A stretch of DNA of 64,000 nucleotides from Zygnema cylindricum. Lineage: Eukaryota; Streptophyta; Zygnematophyceae; Zygnematales; Zygnemataceae. The stretch covers positions 55,383-119,382 of the forward strand of contig JBBHKE010003028.1 of NCBI GenBank assembly GCA_037447655.1. The letters run 5' to 3'. Shown here piece by piece: positions 48,001 through 60,000 of the stretch (positions are counted from its first letter, which is position 1; the number at the start of each line of letters is the position of its first letter). The translations under genes were made by a program, and so were the position numbers. Under the pieces are notes generated by a model. That model was not told the origin of the DNA, made no database searches, and worked only from the letters and a program-made list of their open reading frames with translations.

Positions 48001-51000
48001 TACCTCCACTCCCTCCTCCACTCCCTCCTCCTCCCCCGCCTCCACTACCTCCACTCCCTCCACGCCCTGCAGTACCAAAAAGAACAAAAGAGACAATGAA
48101 AGAGTTTGTTTAGAAAGCGATTGGGCATTCAAAAAGTCTTTCAAAAAAAAAAAACAATGCCTCTTCACCGTGACGAGTCCTGATCAGAATTATTTAATGT
48201 GCCAAATTCTTTGATACATTTGCATATAGGCTATTGTAGACAGTTCTTTTACTGACTACAACAAATTAAATATGGTGGCCAGGATAGTTGTGCTAAAAAT
48301 AATTAATAATCTCAACCTCCGAAAGATTTATTTTTTCAAAGACCAAAGCAACCAATGCAACCCAAGACAACACTTGAACTTACATGGTAAAAAACCTTCC
48401 TTTTTCGAGTTAAAATCCTAAAATTTCTAAATCAGCTGGAAACACTAGAACCTTTAACTACTCCATGAATCATTATTAGAGAACAGAAATGATTAGCAGG
48501 AGGACCGTTTTACCGTTAAAATTTTTAATTTTGTTATGAATGACGTGGACAGTTATGACCCACTTCAAGTATGTGTTAGGAAAAAAATAATTAGTATTAT
48601 TAACACTATTATGTGGTCAAAGGCGAAAAAGTCTGACGCCGAACAAGTATTATTATCCCACCTATATCAAACAGTTGCTGGTTAAAAAAACGATGTTTGT
48701 TTAATCAGAAAACTAAATGACAACTTACTCTAGACATCTTTTCTTCACCAGACCAGAGAATTTTTTTTGTCATAACTACCCATAGAGGACGAGGAAACTA
48801 TAGTATCGCTCACACTAATTAATGCCTCGTTCATCTCAGCCTCAGAATGTTGGATACATATTTGCATTTTTACAAGCAACAAAGCAAAAAATTCTATGTT
48901 TTTTTTTTGGAATTCACAAGGGCAAAAATTTACACAACTTTTTTTGCCAGGCTACAGCCTTTGGTGCCAGTGTTTTCCACTTAATATCTGATAGTTGCTG
49001 AATATATGTCTTTATAATTAGAGGACAACAAGTTTTACACATATTTCCTCCACCAGAACACAGCAAATTTTCTGTCACAAATTTTCTTCCACACATTTTC
49101 TTCCACGATTACCAAAAGACGATGCCAAAAGCGAGGCTCGAGTTCCAATGTTTCCTGATTCTGGCCTCCATGGCTCCAACAGAGAGGTTAAAAATTGTGA
49201 CTCGCGTCGCCTTCTCTTTATCGAAAACCAAATACAGCAACAACACATAATAATGAGAGCTGTGAAAGGAAGAGAGATTGCCAGAGCAATTGTGATCGGT
49301 GATGAGGACTTATTGTTAGGCGTCAGGGAGGGATTGGTTGAAATATTTGGTCCCTCTCCACCCAGTAACCCTCCATTACCGCCAGCTGGAGGCGACATAC
49401 CCTCACCTGATTCGAAAGAATATGAAAAAGAGGAGAGAGGGGTCAGAACGGTGGACAGAGAACAGACTATTTATCCTCATAAGTAGGTTTCCGATGCATT
49501 CAATTGCTTAATGATTTTTTTTTACTGTTCAATGATGTCGTGGGGCGATTGTTGATGTCGCAATGTGAAAGTAAAAAGAGAAGAAAATGACCTATCTTTG
49601 CGCTGGTGGCGAACTGAAAGACATAATTTTTTGGTGACAAATGCATTTGAGAAATTATCATACTCCGGGGTGAATTCAATCCATAAATTTACCGACAGCA
49701 ACAGTCGTCGAAAGCTAGTCTCTCAACAAATCAAATCAGAAACACAAAAAAAACACGTGATTTTCCAACTCGATTAAAACATCTACATCTCTTTCACCGT
49801 CAAACATGCTCTATGATAGGGACGTAAATGAGGGTCTTTTCCTCCTCTTTTTTTAGTAGTACATACCTGGTAAATCTACACCATTCAATATAACCAGACC
49901 AAAATCCCTGCTGAACTGGAGTAGATAAAGAGAGGCATTATATTGGGCCAATTGGGCCTGACTAAATGTGGCGGTGCCGTTAGGAACAATGCCGGTCGTC
50001 AATTGACTACGGTTTCCATCCCCGTAATAAAAGAACAGCTCAATTGCCTACAATTTTAACAAAACGAGGAAGTAGAGTTTTAGAGGATGTGATTTAAGTT
50101 TTAGAGTAGTCTTAGGGCGGTTTTCTGGGTGTTTTTGGGGGATTAGGGTTTTTTAGAAGTTAACAATACTGATACTGGTTGAACATATTCCACATAAACT
50201 AGTTGTTATTTGAGGGGTCAGAGGGATCTGGGAAGGAAAGAGAGGGAGGGATCAAAGGAGGACGCAAAACAGAAAAACAGCAAAAATCAAAACGAGAGAA
50301 AAGCTAAGAAAAAAAACGAGAAGAGGAGAGTCAGAGCAGGAAAACAAGTAAAAAAAAAAAAACAGAAAACTAGACAAGCAGTGAAAAGGAGAAAAAAGCC
50401 GAGAACAGCCGAGAACAGCCGAAAAAGTCGAGAAAGCAGAGAAAGGCGAGAAAAAGAGAGAAAAGGGGAAAAGGGGAAAAAGGGGAAAAATTGGAAAAAG
50501 TGGAAAACAAAAGTGGTTAGACTCACCTGAACTTGATCATTTCCCAACTTTATACCCTTTGCTATCTCATTAGTGAAATTGACCACCTTCGATTGGAGAA
50601 GATAGGGATCTATTCCCACCGTAAAATAGGCTTTCATGGGAAGGGCACAGGAGCAGATGTTGTCCGGCCCATAGGGTTGGAGAAGCTTGTCAGATGGACA
50701 AGTAGAACAATCTGAGGCAAACCAGACAAGGTTTCTTAGGGATTTTTACGGTTTTTTATGATGTTTTAAGGCTTTCTACAGTTTTTGTGATTTTACGGTT
50801 TTCGTGATTTTACAGGTTGTAGAAGATAGTGAGAAACAGAGAGGATGAAAAACCTCCCGCCCACTAATACTGAACACAGATGGCTTTTAGGGAAGAGAGG
50901 AGAGAAGGTGAAAGTAGTCCATTAAGATTACAAGGAGTTAAAACGTCGTTATGGGGCATTCATTCCACGAGTTTTAAATTGAAAAAGGGTTTAAAACACA

Positions 51001-54000
51001 AATGACTTGAGAAACTGACGACAAAATTTAGTGAGGATGGAACCGATTTTCCGAAAAACTGCGATACAAGTGCTTAAGATCAGACCTGATATTTTTTTAA
51101 TGTACAAATTTTCCTTATACCTTACATTGGCTGATTTTATATACTTAAATACGTATTTATAAATTTTACACCTTTATTGACTGTATAATACAATCTATGA
51201 TTATAAGGGTTTTTTAGGGTTTTCACGTTTTACTAGAATTAACTGCTAAATTATGTTTTGCCGCGTGGCCCGACATAGACCACTTAACTAATTAGTGTTA
51301 TTAACACCAATTTATGATTTTGGGTCAAAACGAGTAAAAAAAGTGACTTACTTCGATTATCGATACGACGTGGTGGGAGAGTAACATTCTGTGACGGTGG
51401 AGGAGGATAGATAGGAGTTCCCGGAGGGAGTATAGGGCTTGTAGAGACAACGGGAGATGGAACAGGAGGGAAGGAATCGGGAGGGGAGGGAGAGGGATCA
51501 GAACTTGGTGGAGGAGGAGGAGAGGGAGAATTGCTCCGTACAGGCTCAGAATAAGGGAGAGGAAATATTGGGAAAGGAGGAATCTGAGAAAAGTTTGGAC
51601 TGGGAGGTATATCAGGGTTAGAAGGAGATGGGTCTGAAGGAGTACTGGGGTCTAAAGGGGGAGAAAAGTTGGCCGGAGGTCCCCCATTTGGGTCACTTCC
51701 AGGCTGAGAGGGAGGAAGAGGAGGAGAAGAGATACCAGGAGTAGTGGGGTCTAAAGGGGGAGAAGAGTTGGCTGGAGGTCCCTCATTTGGGTCACCTCCA
51801 GGCTGAGAGGGAGGAAGAGGAGGAGAGATACCAGGATTTTGTCCAGGACTGCCAGGAATATATGAAGGGGGAGCAAAACCGGAGGGAGAGAGAGGTTGAG
51901 GAGGAAATGAGGGTGTCACTGTTCCTGGAGGTGAAAAACTTGTAGGGCTTTCAATTGGAGTTTTTAACTCGGGAGGAGAAGGAGGAGAACTCAATTGAGG
52001 GGTGGAAGGAGCCGTGATGGGTGTAGATTCACTTGGAGGAGAGAAGCCTTGGGGAGGAAGATTTGAGAAGGGAGGTCGAGGGACATCAATTGGAGTAGAA
52101 TATGTTGGAGAGGGAGGACGGCCATAAAGTGGAGAATCTGGTGGGATATGAAATTGGGGCCCATTAGGAGAAACATTATTTGTTGGTGGGGAAGGAGGAG
52201 TGAATTCTGGTGGGGTCCGTTCCAAAAACAGAGAAACGGGAATCGAAGTATTAAAGAAAGGAGAAAGGAACAGAGGGAAAACAGAGGGAGCAAAAGAGGG
52301 AATGTGTATTGAGGTGGAAGGAGACCCCATCCCAGCCAAACCGACACAACCAGAAAGGAAAGGGAGTGAGAAGCTGTATAAATGATACATGGAAAATGTG
52401 AATGAAAATTAGAAGAAGAATGAAAGATAACAAATCCAAACTAGTGTGGCATTTTTCAGTTTAGAATATCTGCTAAAATCCAAAAAGTCCAGACCCGTTC
52501 AAGTGTATCTTTAAATAAACTTCATAAACCAAATATACGATTCTACAATAGCGAGAACTGGAACTTCTTTCCTATGGAGTTTCAGTGGCGCCTATGGCAG
52601 GTTTCTTTCAGTATAAGGAAAAAATAAAAAATGAGAAAAAAGCTTCATAACTCGGCTCCATCAATTCTACAGAAAAAGAAACTTGTAGAGGGATAAAAAG
52701 CCTTTCTTCTTCCAAAATGGACATAAGGGACAATTAAACTTCCCAACTGCAATCTGCAAATCCTCTCCACTCTCCAAAAGAGTTTGAGAATGTTGAAAGA
52801 CAATTCTGAGCCTTTTCTATCACTGAAAGTGACTCACCTCTGGGACTCAGTGGTTGACCCGAAGGTGGAGGCAAAAAAGACTGCAAAACAGAACAGATTC
52901 GATTCCATTTAATAAAAGTAAAAAAAACTTTTCATATACCTTCATATGTGAAAAACAATTCCGAGATGAGTGAGAAAACAACTTCCAATTATCAAAGTGC
53001 AAAATAACAGCACCAGTCAGAAACAATGCTATCACATGGAAAAATCTCGCACGATAATTTTCTTCTTTCCACACTAATATCTGTGAACTTTGCCATGTGT
53101 TTTTCCATTCACACCCTCACAATGGAAAGAAGCCACACAAGTATAGTACGAAAGGATAACCTAAAAATTATATGAAAATCTTAAACATATATGGAAATCA
53201 GATTTCAAGGATGGTTGCAATATAGTTACCGTAAATGAAGGTGGAGAATTCGGGGATGCATCCAGAGGTGGAGAGTTTCTACTTTGAGGGGTTTGAAATA
53301 GATTTGGGGGTGGAGTGATTGTGATGGAAGGAGGAGACGGTGAGTTTTGCGAAGGTTTGATGGGAACAGAATTGCCGGGTTGTGAAGGAAATGGAGTTTC
53401 CGATGGTGAGGTCACAGGAAGAGGCGGTTTTGAAGAAAATGGAGGAGAAAAAAGAGGGAGAGGTATGGATGGGATGGATGGACTTACGCCTGGGACACTC
53501 GGTGGTATCTGTTGTGGATAGGGTCCTGATGGGAACGGAGGCGATAATTCCTGAGAAAACATGTTATTTCACACATTTGTGAGACAAAAAAGGGAAGATT
53601 CCTGAGACTTCCATTCTACCCACTGCGGCTTGATTCTCCATGTCAAAGTTGACCACACAAAAAGAGATGAAACAAAAGAAAAATCATTTAGATACCGTCC
53701 CTTTTTCTTTATAGACTGGAACTAAACTCCTTCAGGGTTTTACATAAATCACAACACACTTTTAGCTAGAATCATAGAGTTAAAGATTCGATTAACAATA
53801 ATACAGTTATGCACAAAATCAGATCATGGGAGACTGGAAAGGTATACATCAGAGAAAAATACTTTGAGCAAAAAACGAACTGAAAATAAAAAGAAAAACA
53901 AAATAGTGGTTCAGAAGACCAGATTTTAATGGTGGAAATGACATTACCAAGACCGGAGGAGACACAATGGGTGGAGAGTCCATGGGAGGTGTACTTGGTT

Positions 54001-57000
54001 TTAAGAAAGGTGGAGGACGAGATGATATGGAAGGAGGAGACTGGTCTGGTAAAGGAGATGGTCGGGTGGACAGAGGAGGTGAGATGAGTGGAGGTGAAAG
54101 TGAAGTTTGAGAAAGAGGCGGACTTTGAGTTGGTGAGGAAGGAGAGAGTTTTGGAAAAGATGGTGATGTGGAGAGAGGAGGAAATGTTTGAGAAAGAGGT
54201 GGACTTTCAGTGGGTATGGAAGGAAGAGAGAATTCTGGAGCAGATGGTGGGGTGGACATAGGGGGTGATACAAATGGAGGTGACATATGTGAACGAGGTG
54301 GAGTTTGAGTCGGTAAGGAAGGACGAGATTGTTCTGGAAAAGGTGTTGGGCTGGAGAGAGGAGGTGATTCAAATGATGAGGGTGGACTTACTTCAGGAGC
54401 ATTCGGCGACTTCGATGGAGAACTCGGTGTCCCAGAAGGTGGAGGCAATAACCCCTGAAAACAAAATTGCCCCCCGTGGTTTAAAACCCATAGGAGATAA
54501 AAACGTAGACCTTAGATGTAATGTCATAACATATTAGAGGATCGATTAAGAGAAAAGCCTAACTGGCCCATTCCACATTTTCCACTGTACCTACTTTCTA
54601 ATCAAGGCAGGCAGCAGAAAAAAGAATTGAGTTTTAAACAGTCTTCTCGAATGGTGGGAAATTTGAAACCACAGAAATTTTCAACACCAAAAAACACAAC
54701 AGCAACATTAAATAGAGACTAAGGCCCCGAATCCATTAGGCGGTCCCAGTAAGCGTACGGCCGTGATGTCTTGTAGAATCGTCCATCATGTCGGGCCAGT
54801 AAAGAACCTCTCAACTGTGTTGGCTCATTTTGGTTGGTACCACGAAGGTTAGTATTTAGATTTTGAAAATCTAAAAATATTCTTCAAATGGATAATCTGA
54901 ACGGAATAACTGTACCAGCAGAGGTAATAAATGACTCGTATGAAAAATTTGTGAACAAATTTGAATTTTGAAAATGGAAATGAAAATTTCAAAACAGAAT
55001 GGCAGAAAGGCGGGGCAAACTTTGAAGGTCAGTGGATAACAGAAGGAGCGTGCAAGGATACTTTCGGTGGACTTGCATCCACCGTGGCGGAAGGCACATG
55101 GCATGTACAACATGTAGGCTTGTCATCGCATGTTCATCGTGAATATTCTTTTGCTTATTCACGTGTACAAATGTCCAATGTATAGCTAGTGTCCTCGCGA
55201 GGAGACTATCCAGACACTGGATGATTTGCGCGATTGCTCCGCGGATTCGAAAAAGCAAAACATCCAACAGTCGAGCTTTACGCCCATACGCTTGGAGAAT
55301 CCTGACAGGTATCCACTAAACATCTTTTGCGTGACTTGCTTTGCCTGACAGAAAAAAAAACATGGTACGGAGTTGTACGAAAACGTATGGCGTCCAGTAA
55401 ACAACCTCACTTTCTCGCTGATGGAAGTTCACCCTAATATACTAGACTTCTTTAGATTACTAGTAGTCTATATGAACTCACAGAGACTGACGTATAAGCT
55501 GGGATCAATTAAGCGACCCCATAACAAAGCATGAAAAGCAGGATTCCAAGGGCACCAACAGAGGGCAGGAGGAGGAGGGTGTTCTCTAGAGATGATGGTG
55601 GGTGGGTTGGGGTGGCGTGGGAGCGAGGGGTAAGGCAACGATGTGTGAGAAGAGATGGAATTGAGCCAGTAAGGAAGGAGGAGAAAGTTTTGGTGATCCT
55701 AGCAACAAACATCGGTTGGTGTTAGTCGCATTCAAACTGGTTATGTTCCATTCGGTTTTAGTTTGATTGTTTTAATTTACTTTCCAAAGTAATTAGGTTG
55801 AATTGAATACATTAGTCGAATAAAGAAGAAGGTGTTATTGGAATGTACCAAGGGTGGCCGGAGAACAGTAGGAGGATTTCGGGAAAAGGGTTTAAGAAAC
55901 AGACTTTGTGGTGAGGGGGTGGAAGGAGGGCCGTTGTCTGAAGATGATGGTGGGTTGGGAGAAAGAGGTGATGCAAATGGAGGTAATGTGTGAGAACGAG
56001 GTGGAATTTGAATCGGTATGGAAAGAGGAGAGAGTTTTGAAAGTGGTGGTGGAGTGGAGAAAGCAGGCGACGTTTGAGAACGAGGTGGAAGTTGGTTAGA
56101 TAAGGAAGGAGGAGAGAGTTTTGGTATAGTTGGTGGGGAGGAGAGAGGAGGTGATGTTTGAGAAAGAGGTGGAAGTTGGTTCAAAAAAGGAGGAGAGTCT
56201 GGGATGTCGCAGGGAGGAGAGAGGAGGTGGATTGAGGCGGTAGTTGGTTCAATAAGGAAGAAGAGGGTGGAAGTGGGAGGAGAGAGGTATTGGGAACGGA
56301 ATGGGTCTGAAGGAAGGAGAAGGAAGGTAGGGAGAGGGAATAAAAGAAAAGGGTGGAAGGTCTGGAAAAAAAGAGTTTTAAAGGGGGAAGGATAAAGAGG
56401 CGACGTTGAGCATGAAGGAGGAGATCGGCAACGAGGTGAGAAAGTGGAAGCTGGTCTCATAAAAGGAGGAGGATAGGGGAGGAGGAGGTGGACACGGAGA
56501 AGAAAGATAAGGAAGGAGGAGAGAAGGTGGGGAGGAGGGAGGAGGTGGAATGGTATGGAGGAAGGAAGGAAGAGGGATCTTGGTATGGTGGAGAGGACGG
56601 AATGGACAAGGAAGAAGAGAGTTTGATAGTTTGATGGAAAAGAGGTGGAATATGGATAAGGAGGGAAGAGGGAGTGGTTGGATAAGGAGAGGAGGAGGAG
56701 AGAAATTAGTTGGAAGTGGTGGAGCGGAAGGAGGAGAGGAGCTGTGATGGAGAGGAGTGATGATTTGAAAAAGGTGGAAGTTGGTCTCGACATGAAGGAA
56801 GAGGGAGCTGCATAGCTGGGGGGGGAGAGAGGTGTGAGAACGGTGGAAGCTGGATAAGGAAGGAAGAGGGAGTTTTGGTATAGTTGGTGGGGAGGAGAGA
56901 GGAGGTGATATTTGAGAACGAGGTGGAAGTTGGTTCGATAAGGAAGGAAGAGAGAGTTTTGGTATAGTTGGTGGGGAGGAGAGAGGAGGTGATATTTGAG

Positions 57001-60000
57001 AACGAGGTGGAAGTTGGTTCGATAAGGAAGGAGGAGAGAGTTTTGGAAGTGGTGGAGTGGAGAGAGGAGGTGATGTTTGAAAAAGAGGTGGAAGTTGGTT
57101 CGATAAGGAAGGAGGAGAGAGTTTTGGTATAGTTGGTGGGGAGGAGAGAGGAGGTGATATTTGAGAACGAGGTGGAAGTTGGTTCGATAAGGAAGGAGGA
57201 GAGAGTTTTGGAAGTGCTGGAGTGGAGAGAGGAGGCGATATTTGAGAAAGAGGTGGGAGTTGGTTCGACAAGGAAGGAGGAGAGAGTTTTGGTATAGTTG
57301 GTGGGAAGGAGAGAGGGGGCGGTGTTTGAAAAAGAGGTGGAAGCTGGTTCGGTAACGAAGGAGGAGAGATTTTTGGAAAAGACAGTGAAGTGGAGAGAGG
57401 AGGTGATGCTTTAGAAAGAGGTGGAGTTTGAGTCGGTAAGGAAGGAGGAGAGTGTTTTGGAAAAAGTGTTGGGCTGGAGAGAGGAGGTGATTCAAATGAT
57501 GAAGGTGGACTTACTTCAGGAGCATTCGGCGACTTCAATGGAGAACTTGGAGTCCCGGAAGGTGGAGGCAATAACCCCTAAAAACAAGATTGTCCCCCAT
57601 GGTTTAAAACCCATAGAAGTTAAAAACATAGACCTTAGATGTAATTTTGTCATAATGGATTAGATGATCGATTAAGATAAAAGCCTAACCGGTCCATTCC
57701 ACATTGACCACTGTACCTACTTTCTTATTAAGGCAGGCAGCAGTCAATAAAAAAAAGAATTGGGGCAACGGTAGGAAATTCGAAACCGTGTATGAGATTG
57801 AAAAAACTTTCAACACCGAAAACACAACAGCAATATTATAAAGACTAATATAGGCTAAGAGAATTGATACCACTAGACAACTGTAGATTACTACACCGTG
57901 TATCGCTATACGTGTTATTTTTTTTTTGCCACTTAAAACATATTTTCTCCATACACGCTTGTGGAATTGTGGATCTGACGGTTGCGATGGAAAGCCAAGA
58001 TTCTCACCCTCTGATCGGCGGTCTCCATGTGAAAATCAGACAAGCGTGTACGGAGAAAAAATGTTTTAAGTGGCAAAAAAAAATTAACAGAGCGACACAA
58101 GGTTTAGTAGGCAACTGATCGAGCTGGGATCAATTAAGCGACCCCATAACAAAACATGAAACGCAGGATTCCAAGGGGACCGACAGAGAGCAGGAGGAGG
58201 AGGTGGTTTTCTAGAGATGATGGTGGAGTGGGCAAATACAGGTAATGTGTGAGAAGAGATGGGGTTGAGCCAGTAAGGACGAAGGAGAGAGTTTTAAAGA
58301 AGTTGGTGGGACAGGAAGTGGAGGTGATGCTTGATGAAGACGTGAATTCTGAAGCTAAATATCAACACTATTAAATGTTATCTTGCGCATCTTATGCCTA
58401 GCAACACATATTGGCTAGAGTTAGTCTCACTCAATCTAGTTTTGTTCCATTTGGTTTTAGTTTAATTGTTGAAATCTAATTTCCAAACAAGAAAAAGGTG
58501 TTATTGGAATGTACCAAGGGTGGCCGGAGAACAGTAGGAGGATTTCCGGAAAAGGGTTTTAGAAACGGACTCTGTGGTGAGGGGGTGGAAGGAGGGCGGT
58601 TGTCTGGAGATGATGGTGGGATGGGAGAGAGAGGTGATGCAAATGGAGGTAATGTGTGAGAACGAGGTGGAATTTGAATCGGTATGGAAGGAGGAGAGAG
58701 TTTTGGAAGTGGTGGTGGAGTGGAGAGAGGAGGCGAAGTTTGAGAAAGAGGTGGAAGCTGGTCCGATAAGGAAAGAGGAGAGAGTTTTGGAGAAGATGGT
58801 GGGGTGGAGAGAGGAGGTGAAAGTTGAAAAAGAGGTGGAATTTGAGTCGGTAAGGAAGGAAGAGAGAGTTTTGGAGAAGATGGTGGGGTGGAGAGAGGAG
58901 GTGATGATTTAGAAAGAGGTGGAAGCTGGTTCAGTAGAGGAGGAGGGGAGAGTTTTGGTAAAGTTGGTGGGGTGGAGAGAGGAGGTGAAAGTTGAAAAGG
59001 AGGTGGTATTTGATTCGGTAAGGAGGGAGGAGAGAGTTTTGGAGAAGATGGTGGGGTGGAGAGAGGAGGCGATGAAAGAGGTGGAAGTTGGTTCGGTAAA
59101 GGAGGAGAGAGTTTTGGAGAAGATGGTGGCGTGGAGAGAAGAGGTGATGCTTTGATTAGAGGTGGAAGGTTTGGTAAAGAGGAAGGAGAGGGTTTTGGAA
59201 AAGATGGTGGGGTGGAGAGAGGGGATAAAAAAAACGGAGGTGGTAAACTTACTTTAGGAGCATTTGGTTTCATTTGGGGACTTGGTGCCACAGTAAAAGG
59301 AGGCAAAAAATCCTAAAAAAACAGAAGGCATCACAAAAAAACAAAACAATAAGTCTCTCTTCACATTTGGCTTTCAAGTCTGCGTATCATGGATGACCAC
59401 CAGAATTCAGTTAAAAAAAAAAAAAATCTCCTACCGACCATCAGAGCTACACAATCCCTAAAAATAACAAAAATTAGACGAAAGGCTGGAACTGGGTTTG
59501 CTCTAAATGGTGGACAATCTTAATGAAAAGAAGGGAAAAAAACGTGGGAAGATAACATGTGGAGACGAGATTCTGAAGTGAACAAGGGCAATCGGCTCAA
59601 TTTAGGAGTTTTGGGTGATTTTTGAATCATTTGAATTACCGGTGATTTTTTATTATTATTATGGGTTAACCACAAATAAATGCTCCATAAAACTGTAGTT
59701 TTCTGCAAATTTTCTAATTGAGGATGAGAATGTTTGAATATACGAGAAGAGGGCAGAAAACGGGGAAGGAGATAGAGAAAGTAAGGAAGAGGGAGACACA
59801 GAGAGAGGGATAAAGAGGAAGTAAAGAGAGATGGTATGTCAGCGTGAAATGGAGGGGGAGGGAGATAGAGTTAGGAAATAGAGAAGGCAGTGGGAGACGG
59901 ATAAGGGAGCATAGAGGAGAAGCACAGAGTGAAAAAAAACCTCAATGAACAAGGAAAGGAAGGGAACAAGGGAGAAAGGAATTCAAAAGACAGGAGAAAA

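Larger units (their letters stand above)
53900..59420 (-). repeat. Tandem duplication of an exon-plus-intron unit
   Basis: Three units, E8, E7 and E6 each with its neighbouring intron, share sequence outside the exon. Examples: the AACCCATAGRAG-to-GGCAGGCAGCAG stretch at 54485-54615 and 57605-57735; GAGCTGGGATCAATTAAGCG at about 55496 and 58122; GTGTTATTGGAATGTACC at 55832 and 58498. E6 lacks some of these but shares the donor side with E7. Confidence 0.8.

Noticed and set aside
50287-50637. 116-codon minus-strand frame as a gene
   Set aside because: Only its first part (to 50527) is exon E12. The Phe-rich rest is the pyrimidine-rich intron after the GTGAGT donor.
55777-57495. 572-codon minus-strand open frame rich in His-Leu
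   Set aside because: The strand is C/T-rich and lacks the A needed for stop codons, so all three frames stay open. The frame in phase with the acceptor is a different one (starting at 57577).
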